From the NCBI GenBank assembly GCA_021199395.1, contig JAJQIE010000256.1, positions 1 to 8,321 on the forward strand: a stretch of DNA of 8,321 bases, read 5' to 3'. Positions 1 through 5,938 of this stretch are shown piece after piece. The DNA is from Lachnospiraceae bacterium (GTDB lineage Bacteria > Bacillota > Clostridia > Lachnospirales > Lachnospiraceae). The position numbers were made by a program, and so were the translations under genes. Every line of letters begins with the position of its first letter. Position 1 is the first letter of the stretch. The notes below the pieces were generated by a model, which worked only from the letters and a program-made list of their open reading frames with translations, ran no database searches and had not been told where the DNA came from.

Positions 1-1
1 G

Positions 2-1219
2 GACAGCCGCAGGAGCAATCAGGGCTTTGCACAGTACAGGCCGGATATTGTTTACCATGCGGCTGCCCATAAGCATGTGCCCCTGATGGAATACAGCCCA
101 AACGAGGCCATCAAAAATAATGTGATCGGCACATACAAGACGGCCTACGCCGCGCTAAAGTACGGGACAAAGCGGTTTGTGCTGATCAGTACCGATAAAG
201 CCGTGAATCCGACCAATATCATGGGCGCGAGCAAGCGGCTCTGTGAAATGATCATTCAGAGCATGGACGCTGTCGGCAAGAGCGGCAGGCTGGATATGCT
301 GCCCTTTATTCATTCCCATAAGGACAGCACTCCGGACGATCCCGGTTATCAGGATCCGATGGATCATATCGCTGCAGACTGGACGAAACGTGATATTTCA
401 AAGCCGAAACGTGATCCTTCAGAGGCGAAGCGCGATACCTCAAAGCCTAAGCGTGATTCCTCAAAGGCGAAGCCGGAGCGCTCCGTTAAAGGAGGACAGA
501 CTGGAACGCAATTCGTGGCGGTTCGCTTTGGCAATGTGCTCGGAAGCAATGGTTCTGTGATTCCCCGTTTTCGGGAACAGATCGAAGCGGGCGGCCCGGT
601 CACAGTGACACATCCGGACATCATTCGCTATTTTATGACGATTCCGGAGGCCGTCAGCCTTGTGCTGCAGGCCGGGACCTATGCCCAGGGCGGAGAGATT
701 TTTGTGCTGGATATGGGTGAGCCGGTCAAGATCGATACACTGGCGAGGAACCTGATCCAGCTCTCCGGTTATCGTCCGGGCGAGGATATAGAGATCGTCT
801 ATACCGGACTGCGTCCGGGTGAGAAGCTTTTTGAAGAAAAGCTCATGGCAGAGGAAGGGATTCAAAAAACCGAAAACAAGCTGATTTATATAGGGAAACC
901 GATTCCATTTGATGTAGAGACAATCCTTAAACAATTAGAAGAGCTGGCAGCAGCCAGCTATGAAAACAGCCCTGATATCGTCAAAATGGTAGAAAAAATT
1001 GTACCGACCTTCCATCCCATGGATGAAAAACTGATGGGAACAGGCAGCCCATCAGAACCATGCGGATACGCGCAGGCTGCGGCCACAGAAGAGGTACCGG
1101 ATGATCCGCAGGCTGTGGCTGCGGAAGAAGTATCGGTTGTTTCGCAGGCTGTGGCTGCGGAAGAAGTATCGATTGTTTCGCAGACTGTGGCCGCGGAAGA
1201 CATACAGGGGGAACTCTGA
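2..1219 (+). CDS. Nucleotide-sugar 4,6-dehydratase, CapD/FlaA1/EpsC family (5'-truncated by window edge)
   Basis: This is the C-terminal 405 residues of a polysaccharide-biosynthesis dehydratase of the extended short-chain dehydrogenase family. The family converts UDP-GlcNAc or a related UDP-sugar to a 4-keto-6-deoxy sugar using bound NAD(P). The frame is open from base 2, and the family-typical stretch VYHAAAHKHVPLMEYSPNEA runs across the GTG at 77, so that codon is internal and not a start. Diagnostic motifs are STDKAVNPTNIMGASKR (nt 188-238), where the T-D-K triad and a Met in place of the usual catalytic Tyr match the PglF/FlaA1 group, then VRFGNVLGSNGSVIPRF, HPDIIRYFMTIPEA and YTGLRPGEKLFEEKL. 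Full-length family members with an N-terminal membrane domain are about 600 residues, so that part probably lies upstream. Oddities are a repeat-bearing insertion between the SDR core and the VRFGN motif, and a repeat-built acidic/Ala/Val tail. The stop TGA shares its A with the loaP start, so the two are translationally coupled. The exact product sugar cannot be told. Confidence 0.93.
   Translation, partial: DSRRSNQGFAQYRPDIVYHAAAHKHVPLMEYSPNEAIKNNVIGTYKTAYAALKYGTKRFVLISTDKAVNPTNIMGASKRLCEMIIQSMDAVGKSGRLDMLPFIHSHKDSTPDDPGYQDPMDHIAADWTKRDISKPKRDPSEAKRDTSKPKRDSSKAKPERSVKGGQTGTQFVAVRFGNVLGSNGSVIPRFREQIEAGGPVTVTHPDIIRYFMTIPEAVSLVLQAGTYAQGGEIFVLDMGEPVKIDTLARNLIQLSGYRPGEDIEIVYTGLRPGEKLFEEKLMAEEGIQKTENKLIYIGKPIPFDVETILKQLEELAAASYENSPDIVKMVEKIVPTFHPMDEKLMGTGSPSEPCGYAQAAATEEVPDDPQAVAAEEVSVVSQAVAAEEVSIVSQTVAAEDIQGEL
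386..490 (+). repeat. In-frame 21-bp tandem repeat inside the dehydratase (7-residue unit)
   Basis: Four 21-bp units lie head to tail at 386-406, 407-427, 428-448 and 449-469, followed by a decayed fifth unit at 470-490. They encode KRDISKP, KRDPSEA, KRDTSKP, KRDSSKA and the degenerate KPERSVK. Each unit is a multiple of three, so gain or loss of copies leaves the frame intact. The array is highly charged (Lys, Arg, Asp) with Ser and Pro, so it probably forms a disordered loop. It sits just before the conserved VRFGNVLGSNGS segment of the enzyme. Differences between units lie largely at third positions and in the variable fourth residue, which fits an older expansion. Confidence 0.9.
1071..1200 (+). 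repeat. In-frame 36-bp tandem repeat in the dehydratase C-terminal tail (12-residue unit)
   Basis: Units start at 1071, 1107, 1143 and 1179, the last being partial to about 1200. Units two and three differ at only one of 36 bases, so they are a recent duplication, while units one and four are more diverged. In frame they encode repeats of the form QAVAAEEVSVVS, giving an acidic, Ala/Val-rich tail after the folded enzyme ends near TFHPMDEKL. Copy-number change would preserve the frame. The array ends within about 20 bp of the loaP start and just before its ribosome site. It also creates spurious open frames in other phases and on the other strand. Confidence 0.92.
1207..1211 (+). promoter_or_regulatory. 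Ribosome binding site of loaP
   Basis: GGGGG lies seven bases before the ATG at 1219. It is inside the end of the dehydratase coding sequence, directly after the 36-bp repeat array. It supports the overlapping start. Confidence 0.7.
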
Positions 1220-1743
1220 TGTGGTACGTCGTCCAGGTTCGCGCAGGCGCGGAAGAAAAGATTTGCGCGCAGTGCGCAAAAAAGATATCAGAGACTTTGC
1301 TCCGCCAGAGCTTCCTGGCCTATTATGAAGAGAGAAAAAAACGCGGCGGGAAATGGGAGACACAGAAAAAGGTACTGTTCCCAGGCTACGTTTTTCTCGA
1401 CACAGACGAGATAGAAAAAGTATTTTTTGAACTCAAAAAAGTCATCGGCCTCACAAAAATCCTCGGCATAGGGGAAGACATCGTACCGCTGACAGAGGAG
1501 GAAGTCAGATTCCTCACGCAGCTTGGCGGGGAAAACCATGTGGTAGAAATGTCAGAAGGCATCATAGAGGGCGCAAGGGTAAAGGTACAGTCCGGCCCGC
1601 TCATGGGAAAAGAAGCCCTCATAAAAAAAATCGACCGGCACAAGAGAAAAGCATATCTCGAACTGGAGCTGTTTGGACATATGCAGAGAGTAGAGGTAGG
1701 ACTCGAAATCACGATGAAGGTATTGTCCCCGGATGTAAAATAA
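1219..1743 (+). CDS. loaP: LoaP-type NusG-family transcription antiterminator
   Basis: This 174-residue protein matches specialised NusG paralogs of the LoaP group, which bind elongating RNA polymerase and suppress termination in long polysaccharide or antibiotic operons of Firmicutes. The N-terminal NGN domain covers roughly residues 1-105: it opens with MWYVVQVRAGAEEKI and contains the NusG hallmark KVLFPGYVFLDTDEIEKV. The C-terminal KOW domain covers roughly residues 118-174 and contains GARVKVQSGPLMGKEALI followed by KKIDRHKRKAYLEL. It is not the housekeeping NusG, because it sits among exopolysaccharide genes and lacks the secE context. The start is the ATG in TGATG, one base overlapping the dehydratase stop. 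Known LoaP proteins act through an RNA hairpin in the leader of their target operon, so a target may lie downstream or far upstream. The gene contains an A7 run (1335-1341) and an A8 run (1623-1630). Confidence 0.9.
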   Translation: MWYVVQVRAGAEEKICAQCAKKISETLLRQSFLAYYEERKKRGGKWETQKKVLFPGYVFLDTDEIEKVFFELKKVIGLTKILGIGEDIVPLTEEEVRFLTQLGGENHVVEMSEGIIEGARVKVQSGPLMGKEALIKKIDRHKRKAYLELELFGHMQRVEVGLEITMKVLSPDVK

Positions 1744-1788
1744 ATGCATTTTTCCATCAATAAACAAAGGCATCATTTCCAGATACAC

Positions 1789-1818
1789 TTGACACTGCAA
1801 AGGAAAAGCGTGTATAGT
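1789..1818 (+). promoter_or_regulatory. Sigma-A-type promoter upstream of the ATPase-nuclease genes
   Basis: A perfect -35 TTGACA (1789-1794) and a -10 TATAGT (1813-1818), one mismatch from consensus, are separated by 18 bp. The predicted transcription start is near 1825. The promoter lies in the only non-coding gap between loaP and the ATPase genes. It can drive both of them, and by read-through the sugar transferase and glycosyltransferase. I found no convincing terminator between loaP and this promoter, so read-through from upstream is also possible. Confidence 0.7.
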
Positions 1819-1961
1819 AAAGAAGAATCTGAAATCCTGAAATCGTCGCACCGCCGCGTTTGAGGATGACAGAGGACACAGCGAAAGAGAGCAATCCGCG
1901 TGAAAAACACGGAATGGTGAAGCTTACCCTTTACATGGCTATGGAATGGAGGCGGGCAGGG
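1819..1961 (+). promoter_or_regulatory. Leader of about 137 nt before the first ATPase-nuclease gene
   Basis: This stretch follows the promoter and precedes the GTG start at 1962. It contains a tandem 8-bp duplication CTGAAATC (1829-1836 and 1837-1844) and a small hairpin CGTG-AAAAA-CACG (1899-1911). The frame of the downstream gene is open back to a TTG at 1860, with in-frame ATGs at 1866, 1914, 1935 and 1941. The encoded residues do not resemble the family N-terminus, so I treat the stretch as untranslated or weakly translated leader. No strong terminator hairpin is visible. Confidence 0.4.
1948..1952 (+). promoter_or_regulatory. Ribosome binding site deciding the GTG start at 1962
   Basis: A consensus GGAGG lies nine bases before GTG 1962. 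The start gives MKNKKMPIGIDDF, the usual beginning of this ATPase family. The alternative ATG at 1977 is less well spaced, and the upstream ATGs lack a site of this quality. Confidence 0.7.
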
Positions 1962-3629
1962 GTGAAAAATAAAAAAATGCCAATTGGCATTGACGATTTC
2001 AAGGAGATTATCACACAGGATTTTTATTATGTGGATAAGACAGGTATGATAAAAGAGCTTCTGGATAATTGGGGGAAGGTAAACCTGTTCACCCGGCCGC
2101 GTCGGTTTGGTAAGAGTATAAATATGAGTATGCTTCAGAGATTTTTTGAAGCTGGGACGGATGAAAGCCTGTTTGATGGCCTGACGATATCGAAAGATAC
2201 AAAGCTGTGTGAAGAATATCTGGGGAAATTTCCGGTAATCGCCATATCGCTGAAGCAGGTGAGCGGCAAGACATTTGAGAGAGCGGAAGCAAATATCTGG
2301 GACATAATTAAAACGGAAGCCGGACGCTTTTCTTTTTTGCTTAATAGTGACAGGATTGATGAGGAAGATAAAAATGAGCTTAGGAATATCAGAGGAGGCA
2401 AAGGCATAATTGACAGCAGTCTTTATCATTTGTCCCGTCTTCTGCAAAAGCATTTTGGGAAAAAGACCATTATTCTGATAGATGAATACGATGCGCCGCT
2501 TCAGAAAGCATATGAAAATGGTTATTATGACGATATGGTGAGGCTGATTCGTCAGATATTCGGGTATGCGCTTAAATCAAACGAGTCATTATTCTTCAGT
2601 GTCCTGACAGGCTGCATGCGAGTATCCAAAGAGAGTATTTTTTCGGATTTAAACAATCCAACGATGTATACGCTGGTGGACGAAATGTGTGACGAGTGGT
2701 TTGGCTTCACAGATCAGGAGGTCAAAAAGCTGCTCGCGGATTTACGTCTTGAGGAATATTATGGACTGACAAAAGACTGGTACGATGGCTACCGGATTGG
2801 AAGTACCGATATCTACTGCCCATGGGATGTAATTAATTGGTGTCGGCAGCTTCTGCTTTCTTCGGACAGAGAGCCGAGAAATTATTGGGTGAATGTCAGC
2901 GAAAACAATATTGTCTACCGATTTGTGGAAATGGCAGATGACGCCACAAGACATGATCTGGAGGTACTCTCAGGGGGCGCTACTGTAGACAAAGAGCTTT
3001 CATTCGAGCTGACCTACAAGGATATCTATAGCAGCATCGACAATCTCTGGAGCGTGCTGTTTACCACTGGTTACCTGACAGTGCGCGGCAGAAATGCGGA
3101 CGGGACCTATCGTCTGGCGATTCCCAACCGGGAAATTCTCCGTGTTTTTGGTGAGCAGGTGAAACGCTGGCTTCTGACGCAGATCGAGGGTGGCCTGCAA
3201 GAGCTTTACAGGGCGTTCGATGTCGGAAAAGCGGAAGAAATAGAGAAATATATTAATATCTGTCTGAAAGAGTCTATCAGCTTTATGGATGGTGGAAATA
3301 CAGAGGAGCAGAAAGAAGCCAGCTACCATACGCTGCTCGTCGGCATGGCAAAAGGCCGCCGCAACTGGATCGTAAAGTCAAACCGGGAAGCGGGAAAAGG
3401 ACGGGCAGATATCATCCTGATAGATCGCCAGAAAAATGAGGGAATCATCATAGAGGTTAAACATACAGATGATGTGAAAAGCCTGAATGCCAAAGCAGAG
3501 GAAGCGTGTCACCAGATCCGGGAAAGGAACTACAGAGAGTATTTTCCTGACTTTCGGATTGACAGGGTGAAAGAGTATGGAATCGCGTTTTGCGGCAAGG
3601 AATGCAGGGTTCTGGCGAATTTGGCGTAA
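1962..3629 (+). CDS. AAA-ATPase-like / PD-(D/E)XK nuclease protein, copy 1
   Basis: This 555-residue protein has the two-domain layout annotated in Pfam as AAA-ATPase_like plus a PDDEXK_9 (DUF1703) nuclease domain. Its biological role is not established. After MPIGIDDFKEII and the family motif FYYVDKTG, it has a non-classical P-loop TRPRRFGKS (residues 44-52, Lys51). A Walker B motif IILIDEYDAPL follows (Asp174, Glu175). Next are the sensor-like segment LTGCMRVSKESIFSDLNN, then FGFTDQEVKKLL, and WYDGYRIGSTDIYCPWDVIN. Near the C-terminus GKGRADIIL (Asp483) and IIIEVK (Glu498, Lys500) form an intact D-x14-E-x-K nuclease signature. No signal peptide or membrane helix is seen, so it should be cytoplasmic. 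It has its own promoter and ends 27 bp before copy 2. The GTG start was chosen from the GGAGG at 1948. A role in defence, in genome maintenance or as a selfish gene are all possible, and the sequence alone does not decide. Confidence 0.88.
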   Translation: MKNKKMPIGIDDFKEIITQDFYYVDKTGMIKELLDNWGKVNLFTRPRRFGKSINMSMLQRFFEAGTDESLFDGLTISKDTKLCEEYLGKFPVIAISLKQVSGKTFERAEANIWDIIKTEAGRFSFLLNSDRIDEEDKNELRNIRGGKGIIDSSLYHLSRLLQKHFGKKTIILIDEYDAPLQKAYENGYYDDMVRLIRQIFGYALKSNESLFFSVLTGCMRVSKESIFSDLNNPTMYTLVDEMCDEWFGFTDQEVKKLLADLRLEEYYGLTKDWYDGYRIGSTDIYCPWDVINWCRQLLLSSDREPRNYWVNVSENNIVYRFVEMADDATRHDLEVLSGGATVDKELSFELTYKDIYSSIDNLWSVLFTTGYLTVRGRNADGTYRLAIPNREILRVFGEQVKRWLLTQIEGGLQELYRAFDVGKAEEIEKYINICLKESISFMDGGNTEEQKEASYHTLLVGMAKGRRNWIVKSNREAGKGRADIILIDRQKNEGIIIEVKHTDDVKSLNAKAEEACHQIRERNYREYFPDFRIDRVKEYGIAFCGKECRVLANLA

Positions 3630-3642
3630 GCAGCAGTGGAAA

Positions 3643-3647
3643 GGGGG
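3643..3647 (+). promoter_or_regulatory. Ribosome binding site deciding the ATG start at 3657
   Basis: GGGGG lies nine bases before ATG 3657. This start yields MGIYLNPGCKGF, the typical beginning of this subfamily. It is preferred over the GTG at 3636, which lies in front of the site. Confidence 0.7.
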
Positions 3648-3656
3648 CATTGTCAG

Positions 3657-5324
3657 ATGGGAATTTATCTTAATCCTGGATGTAAGGGCTTTCAGACAAT
3701 CCGAAATGGCGTTTATGTAGATAAAACAGGCCTGATTGACTATGTGAACAGCACCATTAATACTCCGCTCAAGCTGACCTGCTTCAGTCGCCCCCGTCGG
3801 TTCGGCAAATCATTTGCGGCGAAGATGCTATGTGCCTATTATGATAAAAGCTGTGACTCCCGGTCGCTGTTTGAAGGGCTTGAGATATCAAAAAAGGATT
3901 CTTTCGAAAAAGGGTTAAATAAATATGATGTGATATATCTGGATATCACCTGGTTTATCTCCCGCGCCCAGACAAAGGGAGACAATCTCATATTGGACAT
4001 ACAGGCAGCCGTGATAGAGGAATTAAAAGAGGCATTTTCCGATTGTGTAAAAGACGATGAAACCTATCTGCCAGAAGCCTTGTCAGGCATAGCAAATAAA
4101 ACGAATCGCCAGTTTGTCATTATCATAGATGAATGGGACGCACTCTTTCGCGAATCGAAAGACGATGAAGCATTACAGAAAGAATATCTTCAACTGCTCC
4201 GCGGTTTATTTAAAAGCGGCCCGTCGACGGATGAGACAATAGCTGCAGCATATATGACCGGGATCCTGCCTGTCAAAAAGTATGGGACGGAGTCAGCGCT
4301 GACGGATTTCAGAGAGTATACGATGACCAGACCGGGAAAGCTTGCAGAGTATGTAGGCTTCACGGAAACGGAAGTAAAGCAGTTATGCGACATTTATCAA
4401 ATGGACTTTGAAGATCTGAAAATCTGGTATGATGGGTATTCGTTCAGCAGGATCGCTCATGTATACAGCCCCAATTCTGTGATAAATGCTTTGCAGGAAG
4501 GGGAAATCCTGAATTACTGGACACAGACAGAATCCTTTGAAAGTCTGAAACAATATATTGAAGGAAATTTCGATGGCCTAAAGGACGCAATCATTGCAAT
4601 GCTTGGCAACGAGTCTGTCAAAATGAAAATAAGTACATTCCAGAATGATATCACCTCCTTTAAGTGCGCGGACGATGTTCTGACATTGCTTGTCCATTTG
4701 GGGTATCTGGCATATGATCCGGCAGAGCGAACTGCAAGGATACCAAATCTGGAAGTGTCGGAAATATTTGAAGATGCTGTAAATGGCGATGATTGGGGAA
4801 TTGTAGGCAGAGCATTAGCTGAATCAGATAAGCTGCTCGACGCTACGATAAATCAAAATGAAGAAGCAGTAGAAGAAGCGTTAGAAAAAATTCACGGCTC
4901 GGTTTCTTCTGTACTGCAGTACAACAATGAAGCCTCATTAAGCTGTGCGCTTACGATTGCATACTATACTGCAAAACGATTTTATTATATAATCCGGGAG
5001 CTTCCGGCAGGAAAAGGATTCGCAGACTTAGCCTTTATCCCGCACAGAAATACAGACAGGCCAGCGATGATTGTGGAACTGAAATATGACAGAGACGCGG
5101 ATACCGCGATCCGACAGATTCATGACAACCGGTATGACGGTGCTTTGAAAGAGCATTTTGGAAATCTGCTGCTGGTCGGGATCAGCTATGAGAAAGACGC
5201 GAAAGGGCAGAGCGCGAAGAAGCACAGGTGTGTGATTGAGCGGGCGCAGGCTGTCAGGTCTGGCATGTGTGGTACAAAAAGCTTCAGAAACCAAATGATT
5301 CAGGGAGATAAACGGTGTATTTGA
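3657..5324 (+). CDS. AAA-ATPase-like / PD-(D/E)XK nuclease protein, copy 2
   Basis: This is another 555-residue member of the same two-domain family, clearly diverged from copy 1. It opens with MGIYLNPGCKGFQTI and VYVDKTGLIDYVN. The P-loop is FSRPRRFGKSFAAKM with Lys51, the same residue number as copy 1. The Walker B is VIIIDEWDALF (Asp158, Glu159). Middle motifs are TGILPVKKYGTESALTDFRE, YVGFTETEVKQLC and IWYDGYSFSRIAHVYSPNSV. The nuclease signature is GKGFADLAFIP (Asp457) and MIVELKYD (Glu474, Lys476), a D-x16-E-x-K spacing. It is probably cytoplasmic. It follows copy 1 by 27 bp and is co-transcribed. The last 25 or so residues, after KKHRCVIERA, look unlike the family end and are encoded by DNA that includes the next gene's ribosome site. 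The gene overlaps the sugar transferase by 10 bp. Confidence 0.88.
   Translation: MGIYLNPGCKGFQTIRNGVYVDKTGLIDYVNSTINTPLKLTCFSRPRRFGKSFAAKMLCAYYDKSCDSRSLFEGLEISKKDSFEKGLNKYDVIYLDITWFISRAQTKGDNLILDIQAAVIEELKEAFSDCVKDDETYLPEALSGIANKTNRQFVIIIDEWDALFRESKDDEALQKEYLQLLRGLFKSGPSTDETIAAAYMTGILPVKKYGTESALTDFREYTMTRPGKLAEYVGFTETEVKQLCDIYQMDFEDLKIWYDGYSFSRIAHVYSPNSVINALQEGEILNYWTQTESFESLKQYIEGNFDGLKDAIIAMLGNESVKMKISTFQNDITSFKCADDVLTLLVHLGYLAYDPAERTARIPNLEVSEIFEDAVNGDDWGIVGRALAESDKLLDATINQNEEAVEEALEKIHGSVSSVLQYNNEASLSCALTIAYYTAKRFYYIIRELPAGKGFADLAFIPHRNTDRPAMIVELKYDRDADTAIRQIHDNRYDGALKEHFGNLLLVGISYEKDAKGQSAKKHRCVIERAQAVRSGMCGTKSFRNQMIQGDKRCI
5303..5307 (+). promoter_or_regulatory. Ribosome binding site of the sugar transferase, inside copy 2
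   Basis: GGGAG lies seven bases before GTG 5315 and within the coding end of the upstream nuclease gene. It supports the GTG start [13 protein letters not shown]. Confidence 0.65.
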
Positions 5325-5938
5325 AAGTTTTCAAACGCCTTATTGACATTGTGCTGTCAGGCTTAGGATTGCTTGTTCTGGGCATTCCGATGCTGATAGT
5401 GGCAGCTATTATAAAGCTTGAGGATCCAGGCTCTGCAATATTCAGGCAGAAGCGTGTGGGGATTCATAAAACATATTTTTATCTGTATAAATTTCGCAGC
5501 ATGAAGGTCAATACACCGGATATTCCCACACATCTGATGGAACATCCGGAGCAATACATAACAAGAACAGGGGCATTCATCCGCAGGACCAGCATAGACG
5601 AGCTGCCGCAGATGTGGAACATCCTAAAAGGCGATATGAGCATCGTAGGTCCGCGCCCTGCGCTTTGGAATCAGGATGACCTGATAGCGGAGCGGGAGAA
5701 ATATGGCGCGAATGATGTGAGGCCGGGACTGACCGGATGGGCGCAGATCAATGGCCGGGATGAACTGGAGATACCGGAAAAAGCCAGGCTGGATGGTGTT
5801 TATGTGGAGCAGATGGGAGCACGAATGGATTTGAGATGCTTTCTGGGCAGTATTTTCGCTGTGCTTCGGGAAGATGGCATTGTAGAAGGCGGCACAGGCG
5901 AGCTTATCAGAAAAGGCAAAGGAAATTCAAAAGGATGA
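5315..5938 (+). CDS. Small (PglC-like) sugar transferase initiating the repeat unit
   Basis: This 207-residue protein is a monotopic phosphoglycosyl transferase of the bacterial sugar transferase family (PglC / EpsL / C-terminal WcaJ type). It would transfer a sugar-1-phosphate from a UDP-sugar to undecaprenyl phosphate at the inner face of the membrane. An N-terminal hydrophobic segment (residues 9-33) carries a central Pro25, as in the re-entrant helix of this family. KFRSM (59-63), the catalytic Asp95-Glu96 dyad in [18 protein letters not shown] (109-115) and [13 protein letters not shown] (136-148) are all present. Its size is normal for the short subfamily lacking the extra membrane domain. 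It starts with GTG inside the preceding nuclease gene and shares ATGA with the next gene, so all three are coupled. A substrate such as a bacillosamine-type sugar made by the upstream dehydratase is plausible but unproven. Confidence 0.93.
   Translation: MYLKVFKRLIDIVLSGLGLLVLGIPMLIVAAIIKLEDPGSAIFRQKRVGIHKTYFYLYKFRSMKVNTPDIPTHLMEHPEQYITRTGAFIRRTSIDELPQMWNILKGDMSIVGPRPALWNQDDLIAEREKYGANDVRPGLTGWAQINGRDELEIPEKARLDGVYVEQMGARMDLRCFLGSIFAVLREDGIVEGGTGELIRKGKGNSKG

Noticed and set aside
77..79. GTG at 77 as the start of the dehydratase
   Set aside because: The frame is open to base 2 and the residues before it (PDIVYHAAAHKH) are conserved family sequence, so the codon is an internal Val.
386..490. 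CRISPR-like array
   Set aside because: The 21-bp units are directly adjacent with no spacers, lie in frame inside an enzyme gene, and no cas genes are present.
958..1363. Open frames on both strands across the 36-bp repeat region
   Set aside because: They repeat with the same period as the array and show only repeat-derived low-complexity peptides. They are shadows of the dehydratase tail.
1219..1743. Housekeeping NusG
   Set aside because: The context is a polysaccharide operon coupled to a sugar dehydratase with no secE or ribosomal protein genes nearby. The KOW region fits the LoaP group better.
1742..1751. Terminator after loaP at the AAATGCATTT palindrome
   Set aside because: It is a loop-less AT palindrome without a GC stem, so it is not a credible intrinsic terminator.
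1773..2453. 226-codon minus-strand frame opposite the first ATPase gene
   Set aside because: It lies antisense to a gene with clear conserved motifs. Its product has no recognisable domain, and its upstream region has no convincing ribosome site.
1744..5330. Transposon or integron boundaries around the ATPase-nuclease pair
   Set aside because: I looked for inverted ends, target-site duplications, a transposase or an integrase and saw none. Only a short GTGTAT match occurs near both edges, which is expected by chance.
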